Assembly: GCA_903772945.1 (NCBI GenBank)
Contig: CAICTM010000050.1
Location: 87,529 to 151,528, forward strand
Direction: 5' to 3'
Length of the DNA: 64,000 nt
Source: Seminavis robusta
Taxonomy: Eukaryota; Bacillariophyta; Bacillariophyceae; Naviculales; Naviculaceae
Part shown: piece after piece, positions 42,572-53,275 of the stretch
Layout: each line of letters begins with the position of its first letter
Numbering within the stretch: position 1 is the first letter of the stretch
The notes under the pieces: generated by a model
Told to the model about the DNA's origin: nothing
The model's input: only the letters and a program-made list of their open reading frames with translations
The model's database searches: none
Position numbers and translations under genes: made by a program

Positions 42572-44498
42572 CTATCTCTTCATGCTTGTTTTGATCGTTC
42601 TGTACGCTTCGGTGATCAGCTTTGATCTCTCCACAGCTCTTAGCTTCTCAGCTTCAGTTGCCCCTGCCTGTGTGTCTGTGCAGGTAGGAAGGTAAGCACA
42701 TAATGTGAGAATACATTTAATTAATCAAAAGCCTCTTATGAAAGACTCTGGTCATATAATACTTCAAGCATTGACTTACCAGGGTGATGTTTCAGCATCT
42801 CCTTGCGAAAGGCGGCCGAGACTTCTGATTTGGTCGCTCCACGGCGAATGCCCAGCACCGAGTATGGATCATTAGGATCAAAGTCCCACACGTACTCTTT
42901 CTTTTTTGTCTGTTGTTGAGTTTTCCTTCGTCCTTGTTGTTGCTGTTGCTGCCGTTGGGAATACCCTTGCTGTTGTTGCTGGCGACTGTATGTGCTCTGT
43001 TGTTGTTGTTGTTGTTGCTGCTGCTCCCACTGTTTCCTGGCCCACTCTTCCCAATCCTTGTACCAATCAAAGTCGGATGGTCCATGCTGGGTTTCGGTTC
43101 CTCCTAGAAACTGGAGAATCTTGTCTCGATTCCTGAAAAAGTATCGTTGCGCCGATCCATTGTCCACAAAGTCCGTTCCATAGGAATGAGACGCCTCTTG
43201 CGCACTCTTTTCGTATTCTCGTTGTCGTTCCCATTCCGCCGATGACGATCGCGTCTCATACCACGGTTGTATGATTTTGCGAAATCCCACAAAGAGTCCT
43301 CCCAGAAACGCCAGTGCGGGAATGCGAGCAAGGATGCGACCCACAATACCGGCAGTGAATTGTAGTGCAATGGCCAAAATGGCCAACAATCCTCTCGGAT
43401 TGGTTCGTAGTCCCGTCTGAACAACCTGTTGCGCGGCAATCCATGTCCCCGACAAGAAGTTTTGAGAGGCTTGATTCATGGCTTGCTGATCGGGTTGGTA
43501 GTTCCCAAAGACTCTGTGGTCGACTCCGGAAACTCCCGTGGCCTTGTCGCATCCGGAAGTAAATGCTCTGTATTGGATGCCACCCAGTAGTGTGTAATCA
43601 ATAAAGTAGATGGGTATGTATACTCGACGCGAGGATACAATTTCAGTTTGTAGTTGTACCGTGCCATCGGCATCGGCCGCAATGTTTTCGAGATCTTCCA
43701 CGAGGGACGTAAATGCCGCATTCCGCGTGGCATTCCAAGGATCCGGATAGACTTCTATGCGATCACCCGATTCGGCCAGTTGCATGTCTCGCAGCATGTA
43801 CTTTTCAAACGGAACCGTTTGATCGCCCATGAATACCAACGTGGTATTGACAATGGGATGCACCAAACTTCGTCGAAAGCCGTAGCCGGCATAAGCACCC
43901 AACCCCGGCAAGTGAATGACAGATTGCTGACTGCTGTAAATGCTGGAAAAGAGCGCCGGTTTCCAATCATAGCGCTTTTTGCCATTGGCATCTGTCACTG
44001 TATATCTCATATTCAAATCAAACGACCACACTGGAACATAGGCAGCGCCTATCCGTACAGAATCCCAGCTCATCAGGTAGCTGCATACATGTAATGTGCA
44101 TGGTGTAAAAAACAGAAGAAACACAAGAAAACATAAGAGTTGGTGAGGTCCAAGGAGGGGTAGCATCGTAACAACATCCGCCAAACTAGCTAGTAGCTAT
44201 ACTGTTGCACGTACTTGAGCCCTTGATCGTCGACACTCCATTTCCGAAACTTTTCCAAAGCCTCTTCGGGTGAGATGGAAAAAGGCAGGGCATCCAGCTT
44301 GAAGCCACCACCGCCTCGACGTGACTTAGAAGAAGATGAAAACCATCGAGAAGAACAAGTTTCGTTACTACTTGGCAACCGGCCAAAGGACGCGAAGCTA
44401 TTCGCAGACACACTCAGAGCTCTCCATGGCTTGATGTTGTTGGTGGCTCCTACCGATGCCTGGAATCGAACAAGCCATCGTCCGCTCTTCATCGTCAT
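42572..44498 (-). CDS. Mitochondrial protein with C-terminal J domain
   Basis: Three exons, 44498-44215, 44080-42780 and 42675-42572, give 562 residues. The N-terminus is rich in Arg, Ser and Phe and contains SSRWFSSSSKSRRGGG, a likely mitochondrial presequence. The middle domain (YLMSWDSVRIGAAYVPVWSF and on) is a conserved protist region I cannot name, followed by a hydrophobic pair of segments near residues 350-380. Then come several poly-Gln runs (42905-43030). The J domain is at the extreme C-terminus: DPYSVLGIRRGATKSEVSAA, KHHPD, then ERSKLITEAYRTI. Intron 2 splits the Asp codon of the HPD motif that contacts Hsp70; keeping the intron would change it to HPG. It probably recruits a mitochondrial Hsp70. 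Confidence 0.82.
42905..43030. repeat. CAA/CAG poly-glutamine tract (coding)
   Basis: Interrupted CTG/TTG triplets on the plus strand encode clustered glutamine runs of the J-domain protein on the minus strand. The longest run is about nine Gln. Confidence 0.9.
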
Positions 44499-44765
44499 CT
44501 TGCAGGCTGTTGGATAGACATATTTTTCAACAAAAACGATTTTTCGACGGATCTTGGATCTTTCAAATTTGAGTCCAGTGAATCGAGTCGATCAATCCAC
44601 GAAACAATTTTGGCGGACCATAACATGCAGCAGCAGCAACAACAACAAAATCACAATTACAATAATTGACGACCAAGACATCGTCTCCTTCCCCGTCGAC
44701 CACACCATCACAGCAAAGACCTTGTCCCAGCTCATAGTCGAACACTAGAAAATCAACAAGCTACA
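44499..44765. promoter_or_regulatory. Divergent region J-domain/ankyrin gene
   Basis: A head-to-head gap of 267 bases with CAGCAGCAGCAACAACAACAA near 44626-44646. The promoter role is inferred from position only. Confidence 0.35.
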
Positions 44766-45782
44766 ATGTCGTCCACCGAACCTTGCCAAAAGAAACAAAA
44801 GTTGGCCTCTTCTCCTACCAAAGAGACTGCTGCGGTCACCAATCTTCAGTCATTGGTAGATCGCAACAAGGATATTTGGATTGGCCAGATCCTTCCGTGT
44901 CTGGGCATGGGACAGTTTGCCTTTGTTGGTAGTGTCAACAAGCAGTGGAAGCAGCTCTATCAAGAATACTGTAACTCTGTCAAGGATCCTCCTCTCATCA
45001 CCGATGAAAACTATGATGAGCGCCTAGCAACTTACAAAGATACTTACTATTCGGCTGCCTTCTGCAATGAGTCATGTGCAGAATACTGGAACAACGATCA
45101 AGGCTCAGGGAAAAATCCCATTCATGAAGATGTTTGCACCACAATTGCCAAAACAAGGTCTCTTCCAGTGATGCGATGGGCCAGAGAAAAGGGATTTCCA
45201 TGGAATTCAGAGACATGCGAGGCTGCAGCACAAAATGGGAGTTTGGATATTCTCAAGTATCTTCATCAACAGGGCTGCCCATGGAACAAATGGACATGTG
45301 TCAGTGCTGCCCGGTTTGGACATCTGGATGTATTGAAGTATGCCCATGAAAATGGCTGCCCATGGGACAAATTGACATGCAAAGGTGCTGCCGGGTTTGG
45401 ACATCTGGATGTATTGAAGTATGCCCATGAAAATGGCTGCCCATGGGACAGCAAAACATGTGACATGGCTGCTGAGGGGGGTCATTTGGACACCTTGAAG
45501 TATGCCCACGAAAATGGCTGCCCATGGGACATGAACACATGTCACAAAGCTGCCAATAATGGACATATGGATGTCCTGAAGTATGCTCATCAGAACGGTT
45601 GCCCATGGAATGAATATACATGTTACTTTGCTGCGGCAGGAGATCATTTGGAAGTTTTGAAGTATGCCCGTGAAAATGGGTGTCCTTGGGATCATTCTTC
45701 GGTCATGGGAGCTGCACTGAGACATGGGCGCAGGGATGTCATCAAATGGGTTGAAGAGAATGGAACCCCTGGTGAAGTTTGA
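44766..45782 (+). CDS. F-box-like ankyrin-repeat protein, short paralogue
   Basis: This single-exon protein has 338 residues. It is a clear paralogue of the gene at 35567: the same KKQKL start, the same F-box-like block (IWIGQILPCLGMGQFAFVGS) and the same repeat signature. It has only about eight ankyrin units (45190-45690). Two adjacent units, near 45310-45370 and 45380-45440, are almost identical in DNA, which indicates recent unit duplication. It has the intact family ending (GRRDVIKWVEENGTPGEV). The likely role, an adaptor whose repeats bind a target, is an inference. Confidence 0.85.
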   Translation: MSSTEPCQKKQKLASSPTKETAAVTNLQSLVDRNKDIWIGQILPCLGMGQFAFVGSVNKQWKQLYQEYCNSVKDPPLITDENYDERLATYKDTYYSAAFCNESCAEYWNNDQGSGKNPIHEDVCTTIAKTRSLPVMRWAREKGFPWNSETCEAAAQNGSLDILKYLHQQGCPWNKWTCVSAARFGHLDVLKYAHENGCPWDKLTCKGAAGFGHLDVLKYAHENGCPWDSKTCDMAAEGGHLDTLKYAHENGCPWDMNTCHKAANNGHMDVLKYAHQNGCPWNEYTCYFAAAGDHLEVLKYARENGCPWDHSSVMGAALRHGRRDVIKWVEENGTPGEV

Positions 45783-46134
45783 AATGTCAGTATAAGGCTA
45801 CATGAGCAGGCATTGAGCAGTTGCTTCAAACGATACATTTTGGCCTTTACCAGCCATATCTTCAGTAGGTCACCAGTCTGTTTCTGAAGCCGGCAACAAG
45901 CACGTGTAGCGCAACACTAAGAGATCTATAATAGGTAACTCTTTAAAAATGTAAACCATGCCGCTGCAGGAGTGGAAACTGTGTATGAAGCCGGCAATCT
46001 TCGCTGTGGATAGATAGTCTTCTTATTGAGTTCAAAGCTTTGTTCTGTGCTATTAGCATCGCAATTGTGCTGCTACCTTGCTAGTCACAATATCCAGCGC
46101 ACAACTTATGCAAATAATTGCATTCAGCAATTGT
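45783..46134. other. 3' flank homologous to that of the other ankyrin gene
   Basis: From about 45800 to 46000 the sequence follows 37660-37850 closely (GGCATTGAGCAG, CCATATCTTCAG, GGTCACCAGTCT, AAGAGATCTA, ACCATGC). The ankyrin duplication therefore included noncoding 3' DNA. No gene lies here. Confidence 0.8.
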
Positions 46135-47461
46135 CTATAGATTCTGCGCAACTAGTTTGGCCATTTGAACATCCTGCATTGCCATGCCCGATGAATCGAA
46201 TATGGTAAACAAAGCTTGGCTCTTGGCGGCAGCACCGCGGTCTACGGCTAGCTTGCCCGTTGCCGAATCCACCACACCAGGTTCGCCCAATTCTTTGAGT
46301 GGGAATTTGAATCCCTCACACCTAGAATTCTGAAACTCGCCTCGTTCCACAGTTTGCAACAAGGAATCTACCAAGCTGACATCCGCTAGCTTTAGCAAAT
46401 CCAATGCAAGCTCACATTTCCCCGGCGAGTCGGATCCAATGGCTGAAATGTGCAGGAACGGGTTGTTCCCGGCCTTTGGCAAATCCACGTCGCCAACGTC
46501 CAGAACGGGAGACCGTGCCGGAGTCACCGAATGAATCACTTGGCACCCGTGAAACTTTGAATTGTCGTCGTATGGTTCCATCAGTGTCCATTGCCGATCC
46601 GGTTCGTGGGGTGATTCCTTCATGGTTTGAATAAACTTTTCCGCGGACGCTCGCGACGACGTCTTGATCACGACTCTAGATTCATTGGGGTTAATAATCT
46701 TGGAAGCTGCCAACAATCGCAGCTGCCAAATGGCTTGCACGCCTCCTCCAATCACGCCCATTTTTTGCACCCTTGTGCCAGCCGCCAAAATGGCTGCTCG
46801 TGTTGCCACCGCTGCGGCCGCGGCAGTCCGAATCTCGGTAAGGAGCCCCTCGTCACACAGAACTGCCTTGAGACGAAGGGTCTGAAAGAACGCATGAAAA
46901 AAATGGATGGAAAGCAAGAATTTAATGAGCCGTCCCAAATTCATGCTCAAGCCCAATCGCAATCCAAGGGGGAAAAGCAGGTACCTTCTGATCGTACACC
47001 GACACGGACCCGGTGTTACCACTATGCTTCCCCCCTCCAGCAGCACACTTGGAAACCATGACTGTGTCACCGGATGCATATCCCGTCTTGATGCAGACTG
47101 CAAGGATGAGCAACAACGCACAAGGGGTAATTTTAGCAGCGTTCAACAGTATTCACGCGAAAGAACAAATAATGAATGCATCCACCAAACACCCACCTTG
47201 AGCCTGAGGACCAGCAGCAAGTGTTGCGTAGGGCGGCTGCCCAGCTGTTTGAATCGGAAGGCTGGCACATTTGGAAGAAGAGGAGGATGACGACATTTGA
47301 AAGGCTTCCAGCTGATTATCGAGAATGCTCTTGACGCCTTCTTCCGTCGACAGTATCTTTGTTATTATCCCCAGTACTTCGTCAAATGGTACAAGTTTAG
47401 GCGGCGAGGAAAGAGCATTCTTGTGCAAATTAGGATCGTACGCAGTCAAAGAGGACGCCAT
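46135..47461 (-). CDS. Ornithine cyclodeaminase/mu-crystallin family protein
   Basis: Three exons, 47461-47197, 47097-46985 and 46881-46135, give 374 residues; introns are 99 and 103 nt. The ATG at 47461 is preferred over a GTG at 47515. The second exon carries the family block VCIKTGYASGDTVMVSKCAA followed by GGGKHSGNTG. The third has TLRLKAVLCDEGLLTEIRT and the Rossmann dinucleotide motif GVIGGGVQA, then HSVTPARSPVLD. Members use NAD(P) and act as ornithine cyclodeaminase, alanine dehydrogenase, ketimine reductase or a thyroid-hormone-binding protein. Which of these this one is cannot be read, so the substrate is open. No targeting peptide is evident. Confidence 0.88.
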
Positions 47462-47920
47462 TTTGTTAGCAAGACATACACAGAGGAGAGATATGACTGC
47501 AATTAACTTCTCCACTCTGTAAAGAGAAGATTGACACTCGACTCGTCACTCGACTATCGACTCGGCAGAACGACCGTCGAAAGCACTAAAATTATTTTAA
47601 ATTGAGAAGGCGAATGGCAACATTAAGATATATCGCCTTCCGTGACCGAAAAATCGGAACTTCGAAGGTCCCCACGCCTTGGGCGAGTTGGCGAAGCGAC
47701 GATTATTAGAAGAGAGATCGAGTACCACCGCCACTTAGAACAAAAGCCGTTGAGATGGATGTAAACAAACTTGGGTATTTAGATTGTACTGTTGGACCGA
47801 CACAACCCCACAACTCTCCAACAATTACTCTGCCCTCTGAATCTGACTCGACTCTGGATTTGGAAGGGTGAAGCAACCCTCGGTACCGGCCTTCATTTAC
47901 GACCAAGTTGGATTACGACA
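47462..47920. promoter_or_regulatory. Divergent region cyclodeaminase/secreted protein
   Basis: A gap of about 460 bases without a supported gene. It would hold both promoters. No defined motif is recognised. Confidence 0.35.
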
Positions 47921-49198
47921 ATGATGCGGGCTCTGCTGATTGCAGTGGCATGCCTCAGTGTTGAGCAGGTGCTGTCACAGACCACATGTAAAAAGGGCGG
48001 CTCAAAAATCCCACACATGAAGGCCTTGTGGCAAGATGATTTCCCCAATGATTTGGAAGTAGAGGCACTTTGTGACGGGACCATTACTGTTATGGATGAT
48101 GGAGAAATCTGTATTGATGGGAGGGTCAACTATGAGCAGTTGGCAGAGGCATTCGGCACACCCATCCGACAACCAGCAGCCAAATCAATCTCTATAACAG
48201 GTCACCTAATCACGGCGAGTGCCAATGTCATTCTTGGAACAGAGGCCCACTTCCTCTATGACTATGTCACTAGCTATTCTGTTGGCCGCAGCAGCAATGT
48301 CCCAGCTGGACCTGGCATGGCAGATGATGTGTTTGTGGCTAGTCGGGGCATGATCAATGGTATTTGCCTTGACAAATCCTTCACAAGACCAGCAGAACTC
48401 TATGCAATCACTCATGACATTTGGCTTCCTTCGGGTGCCAAGTCAAAGAAATATGCTAATGCCAACATTATCTATGCAAGTCGATACTCCGTGGTGGCAG
48501 AGTACCACAAACCATCAAACGTCGGTCCCTTCTTTGGAACCATATTGTGGTCAGTAACAACCTTCTTTGCCGGGATCGTCCCAAGTTTTATCTTCCAATA
48601 CATACCTATTCTGGGAGCCACTGGAATCTTTCGGTACTTTGTCACTGGTTCCTTGTCAACGGGACAAGTTCCTGTCCCCATTACTGCCCCCGATGTGATT
48701 GTTGAGGATGTTCAGATTGATACGGAATGGGACACTCTGGTTTCTGCCATGGAAGATGGCCTCTTTACGAAAGATAAGGTCCCACTCTACTTTGGAGTTC
48801 TTGCCAAAAAGATTACCCCTCTTTCAAACAAGGCATGCTGGTCTGTTCCAGTTGCTTCCATTGATATTCAAGCACCAAAGGGAAGTGGGGATCAATTGGA
48901 CAAGTTCATCAAAGAAACAGTGCTGCCAGCCCTCAAAAGCAGAGGCAACGTGGCGCTGCATTTTGGGAAACGGTTGGACAGTGGTTCTGAAATTGTATCC
49001 TCGGCACTCTCCACGTACAACCGCCAATGTGGAGTGCAACTAGGTGTGACGCCTACCGAATGCTACCACCCTGCCTGCAATAGAGAAAGCACCATGACAA
49101 ACTTTACATGGCCACCATCCATTTACCAACCTGCCAAGCAGAAGCAGAGTAAAGGATCCAGTGATGACAGCAGTGACGACCGTCAACTGAGGAGTTAG
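47921..49198 (+). CDS. Secreted protein, unknown, oxidase-cap-like
   Basis: This single-exon protein has 425 residues from the first of two adjacent ATGs (47921 and 47924). The start is set by the signal peptide MMRALLIAVACLSVEQVLS; the frame runs further upstream to a TTG. The body is about 380 residues, with VALHFGKRLDSGSEI near the C-terminus and YNRQCGVQLG. It ends in a Lys/Ser/Asp-rich tail (SSDDSSDDRQLRS). Parts loosely recall the substrate-binding half of VAO-type FAD oxidases such as aldonolactone oxidases, which share a HWGK-like motif, but I see no FAD-binding loop. Treat this as a hypothetical secreted protein. A hydrophobic stretch (FFAGIVPSFIFQYIPILGAT) could be a membrane hairpin. 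Confidence 0.7.
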   Translation: MMRALLIAVACLSVEQVLSQTTCKKGGSKIPHMKALWQDDFPNDLEVEALCDGTITVMDDGEICIDGRVNYEQLAEAFGTPIRQPAAKSISITGHLITASANVILGTEAHFLYDYVTSYSVGRSSNVPAGPGMADDVFVASRGMINGICLDKSFTRPAELYAITHDIWLPSGAKSKKYANANIIYASRYSVVAEYHKPSNVGPFFGTILWSVTTFFAGIVPSFIFQYIPILGATGIFRYFVTGSLSTGQVPVPITAPDVIVEDVQIDTEWDTLVSAMEDGLFTKDKVPLYFGVLAKKITPLSNKACWSVPVASIDIQAPKGSGDQLDKFIKETVLPALKSRGNVALHFGKRLDSGSEIVSSALSTYNRQCGVQLGVTPTECYHPACNRESTMTNFTWPPSIYQPAKQKQSKGSSDDSSDDRQLRS

Positions 49199-49816
49199 GG
49201 TATGCAAGCAGCAACCAGGGACTTCTGTTTCGTGAGTGTGGAGAGGTAGTGACTCCTTTCTGGGTTGCGTTGGTCAGTTATTCAGTCGAAACACAGGTGA
49301 CACCAATCAATCCAAGACATGTTTTTGCCTACAGTAATCTCTTTAATAATAAAGTTCTCGTTTCATGAAAGACAGGCTGCTTTTGGTGGCAAGTGAACGA
49401 CAGATGGGTCCTGCCTCTAGCCAGCCCTGCACCTGCACCTGCACCTGCACCTGCACCAGCACGAGTACTAGTATGGTACTACTAGTACATGCAGATCACG
49501 AAGTCAGGGCTGATTGCGACATCGCGATGGCCATCGGTGCGGCGCTGGCTGGGTTTTCAGTTCCTGTCATCGGAAACAATCAGCCAGCAAAGCGGCCGCG
49601 CCTCTTTTTGGATTCAATTTTTGAAAGATTTAGGAGGAGTTTCAAACGAAAGAATTAGGGGGACGTTTTTCAAACGAACCCGCCCACAAAATGGCTCTTG
49701 AACACATTTTTGAAATCAAAATGAAGTCGAAGCTTGCGTCGATGAAGTGGATGATCAACTACATGTAACTTGCCTTTGCCTAGAGGAAAGTTCATTTGAC
49801 TACTCGTAATGCAAAC
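49199..49816. other. Intergenic with (TGCACC)5 hexamer repeat
   Basis: No gene is supported. There is a TGCACC hexamer microsatellite at 49428-49457 and ACTAGTATGGTACTACTAGT near 49467-49487. Short open frames across it are driven by the repeat. Confidence 0.45.
49428..49457. repeat. (TGCACC)5 microsatellite
   Basis: Five perfect head-to-tail copies of TGCACC. Confidence 0.95.
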
Positions 49817-52800
49817 ATGAGTGTCAAGTCGTCTTTCACGCTGCGTCCTCAGGCAAGCAGTGCCTTTTCCCAGTTTCCAAGCAGTCCAAGCAGCAGTGAC
49901 AGGAGCACCAGAAACCGGTCGTCCCTTTTGGTGCAGTCAGTGCAACGATCCGACAACCAGGCACCGCCAACAATGGATAATAGCGAAAATCACAACAGTT
50001 CAGAAGGAGATAATGATAGATTGGGGTTCTTGTGGAAAACGAGACGAGTAGGTGGACTGGCTAACACTGATGCGGCTGTAGGCGGGGTAGCTCTGAGATC
50101 CTACTCACCTTTCGAGCCACTCATTCTAGATCGAGGAATGAAAGATGGGGTCATATCCCCACTTCCAGAGGAAGAATATCAAGTCTGGAAGGAACGGGAA
50201 TGTCAATCGGTTCCCTCAAAGGTTGTGGCCACGCGTGGGGAAGACCCATCTTTGCACTCAGATTTGAAAGTACCCAAAGGCAGTCAACAGGTACAGATGG
50301 ATACAACTTCCTTCAGTGCTCCTCGTGCCATTCGAGCCACACCATTTGAACCCATGATAGACCAACGCAACATGAAGGACGGTGTTGTGTCACCCCTGTT
50401 ACTCGAAGAATACAGCGCATGGAATGGTGGTCGATCCATTGTCACATTTCGATCATCCGACAACGAGGAACACTCTTGGCGAAGACGCTGCATGCTATCA
50501 GAGCTTGCAAGACTGGATGCTCGCAAGCGAACGCTCCATGTTATGGAAGAAAACAGACAACTAAGAATTCAAATGATCAATCAACAAGCAGAACACCTTT
50601 CTCTGAAGACAGCAGCGAGAAAGCGACGTCGTATAGAAGAAACTCCTACAGCATTGCAGGGCGGTGCTTGTGTGGATGTGGATGGATCAGGGAAGGAAGA
50701 AGTAGTACCGGCTGACAGCGAGCTTGAAATCACGGCCAAATCTCCTGACGAAGAAAGGCTGGGTCCAGCAAGTTCCGATTCAAAGGATAGTAGTGAGGCT
50801 CAGCTTCAACAACAGCCAGCACCAACAGAGCCCAGTGATATGCCCTCCACTGCGCATTCCTTGGCAACCAGTCGTATCCCCAAAGAGAACGCTATCGAAC
50901 TTGATCCGTCTTCAAGTGGAAACGAAAAGCAAGGCACCAGCAGTAACACATGTCAACAGTCTGACAACAGTAGTGTCAAGAGCCATGCTGGGAGTCTCAA
51001 AATATCGGTCAACTCCAGCTTGAGCCAAGATGATAACAGAAACAGCAACGACGCTGAGGTCTGTGTTCCTTCTGGCGAGAGTATTCCGAGCAACGAGAAT
51101 GAATCTCCTTCTCAACCATTCGACAAGAGCATCAGCGAGAGCACCGAAATCACGAACTCTTCGAAGGGCAGAAGTCCGACTGCTGCAAGTGAAAAGGATG
51201 GCGAGGATGCTGCCAGGACCGGCAGAAACGACACGGACGTTTCAGCCCAGGACAGCAGCGCCAAAGGAAAACGTCCTAGTGTCACTGTTAACGGGGAGGA
51301 GGATCTTATTAGTCGGAATGCTTCGAACCCTTGCAGCGGGCAAGTAGACGTGGTCGAGGAAACCGCAGATGGCAACGTGAAAGAAACGACAAGTCTCATG
51401 GCTGAACTGGAGAAGGTAAACGACGATGCAAATCAACAACAAATGGCAACTGAGGAGACCATTGGTGGAGATGATATGGATGAAGTGGAAGAGGCAAACG
51501 ACGATGCAAACCAACAACAAAAGGCAACCGAGGAAAGCACTAGTGGAGAGGATATGGATGAAGTCCAAGGCAAGGCCTCTCCTATGGGCAGCGGCGGAAA
51601 CTCCCTCAACAAAGCAGCTGACTGCAGCCAAGATATTCCATCCATGAACGAAAGCATCAGCGAATGCACTAAAACTGACGACAAAGCATCGTTTATCAAT
51701 CTTCAAAGAGGCAGCAGAGGACGCAAACGCACGGCAAGTCCATCGTATGACACAAGCAACGACAGCGCCCTTCCGATTCTCGCTCGACTCGGAGTACCAG
51801 AGAACGAGAGCAATCACATGGGGGATGACAGCGTGCTGGTGCCATTTTTGGGTACTTTGGCCCAAGCAGATTGCTCAGAGATGTCAGAGCAATCCTCTCC
51901 AAAACGACGAAGACTCTCGTTTGAACACGTCGCAACTCAGCAGGATCATGCACTTAATGACGAAGGTGTGGCGAACACAGATGGACGGCGTTCATCGATC
52001 TTGACCTCTGTACACGACACAACCATCACGGAAACATTAGATATCCAATTTACACCCCCTTCGAGTGAACCCGTTGCGCGTGTTGTTCATGGAGAACAAT
52101 CCGACAGCAGTGACGTTCTGCAAAATGAAACAATTGAGGTGATGGTTGATGAAGAATTCGAGAACTCCTTGACAGCGTTGGATGTATCAGCAATCACAAC
52201 TACCTCTCCGAGTCCCTTCATCGGGTCGAAGAAGGAGCATGCACGTCGTGAAGTTTTAATTAACAACGAAGATTTGTTTGCCAACGACGAGGACTTCGCA
52301 AAGGCTATTGCCGTCCAAGAACAAACCTCTGAAGATGTCGTCAATAGCAAACCCTCTCCAGCTACGAAAGGCGACGGGGAGACATCCACGAAACGAACCA
52401 AACTAGACGACGATCATGTCTTTTCCGCAAAGAAGAGAGAGTCCGTGGGCACAACATCAGGCGACTCAACCGATACTGAAATGTCGCCTGCCAAGGCCGC
52501 CCAGGTTGATGCTAAAGAAAAGCCAAACACCTCAGCAACGAAAACAACTACGGCCCATGCAGAGCCGGCAAAGGTCGAAACGCAACCCTCTCCAGAAGTT
52601 GTTGAAGACAAAAAGCGGTCATTAGCTGACCAAAGCGACAGAATCGACAACTCCGCAGTCTCGAGCAAGACCTCGACAAATCATTCTGCTGTTGCCGTAC
52701 CGGAGAACGCCCCAGTTGCCGCGAACAAGAAAACAAAGTCGAGGAAGACTGCCAAAGGAGCGTCAGCGGCACCAGCTCGTGTCACCCGGAGTCGCGCAAG

Positions 52801-53275
52801 AAAGATAAAAGAATCCGAGGAGCCTGTTTCCAGTGTCATTGGCGAGACTACTAGCTCCCCAAAGTTAGGATTCAGTCATCAAAAGGAGGACGCTCGAGGG
52901 ACCCTTCCAATTGACAAGACTGTTGTGCTGGATTCGGCAGATGATGTTGACCCCAAAGCAGAACTAGAGCCTGTTGCCGAGGTCGACTCCACTGAGAAAG
53001 TGACAAAAACGATCGACAACAACTCTGGCGCCGCGGAGAATGCCAAGGCATTGCCCCTTGCAGTTCCAAAGTCAAACGCTCAAAAGGAAGCAGCAAAGCC
53101 AATCAACACGAATGACACCAAAGCTGAGGGTGAAGATCCATTGGCATCTTCCTTGACATCAACCGAATCCGATCAGCCAGGCAAGAAACCTGGCCGCCGT
53201 CGCCGAGGAACTTTCATTGCGACTTTGAAGGCTCCTGTGCCAAAGCGAAAGAGAAGAAACACCACACGACGCTGA
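49817..53275 (+). CDS. Large disordered nuclear protein, unknown
   Basis: This single-exon protein has 1152 residues from ATG 49817 (upstream TTG ignored). Near the N-terminus a module is repeated: FEPLILDRGMKDGVISPL then EEEYQVW (about residues 98-125), and FEPMIDQRNMKDGVVSPL then EEYSAW (about 176-200). Next comes a basic helical stretch (RRRCMLSELARLDARKRTLH) and a KRRRIEE nuclear-type signal. Residues about 280-1000 are low complexity, rich in Ser, Glu, Asp, Thr and Asn, with a tandem NDDANQQQ...EDMDEV repeat near 51417-51560. The C-terminus is basic, with VTRSRARKIKE, GRRRRGTF and PKRKRRNTTRR, suggesting chromatin or nucleic acid binding. No known domain is recognised. High Ser/Thr content suggests phosphorylation. 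Confidence 0.75.
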   Translation: MSVKSSFTLRPQASSAFSQFPSSPSSSDRSTRNRSSLLVQSVQRSDNQAPPTMDNSENHNSSEGDNDRLGFLWKTRRVGGLANTDAAVGGVALRSYSPFEPLILDRGMKDGVISPLPEEEYQVWKERECQSVPSKVVATRGEDPSLHSDLKVPKGSQQVQMDTTSFSAPRAIRATPFEPMIDQRNMKDGVVSPLLLEEYSAWNGGRSIVTFRSSDNEEHSWRRRCMLSELARLDARKRTLHVMEENRQLRIQMINQQAEHLSLKTAARKRRRIEETPTALQGGACVDVDGSGKEEVVPADSELEITAKSPDEERLGPASSDSKDSSEAQLQQQPAPTEPSDMPSTAHSLATSRIPKENAIELDPSSSGNEKQGTSSNTCQQSDNSSVKSHAGSLKISVNSSLSQDDNRNSNDAEVCVPSGESIPSNENESPSQPFDKSISESTEITNSSKGRSPTAASEKDGEDAARTGRNDTDVSAQDSSAKGKRPSVTVNGEEDLISRNASNPCSGQVDVVEETADGNVKETTSLMAELEKVNDDANQQQMATEETIGGDDMDEVEEANDDANQQQKATEESTSGEDMDEVQGKASPMGSGGNSLNKAADCSQDIPSMNESISECTKTDDKASFINLQRGSRGRKRTASPSYDTSNDSALPILARLGVPENESNHMGDDSVLVPFLGTLAQADCSEMSEQSSPKRRRLSFEHVATQQDHALNDEGVANTDGRRSSILTSVHDTTITETLDIQFTPPSSEPVARVVHGEQSDSSDVLQNETIEVMVDEEFENSLTALDVSAITTTSPSPFIGSKKEHARREVLINNEDLFANDEDFAKAIAVQEQTSEDVVNSKPSPATKGDGETSTKRTKLDDDHVFSAKKRESVGTTSGDSTDTEMSPAKAAQVDAKEKPNTSATKTTTAHAEPAKVETQPSPEVVEDKKRSLADQSDRIDNSAVSSKTSTNHSAVAVPENAPVAANKKTKSRKTAKGASAAPARVTRSRARKIKESEEPVSSVIGETTSSPKLGFSHQKEDARGTLPIDKTVVLDSADDVDPKAELEPVAEVDSTEKVTKTIDNNSGAAENAKALPLAVPKSNAQKEAAKPINTNDTKAEGEDPLASSLTSTESDQPGKKPGRRRRGTFIATLKAPVPKRKRRNTTRR

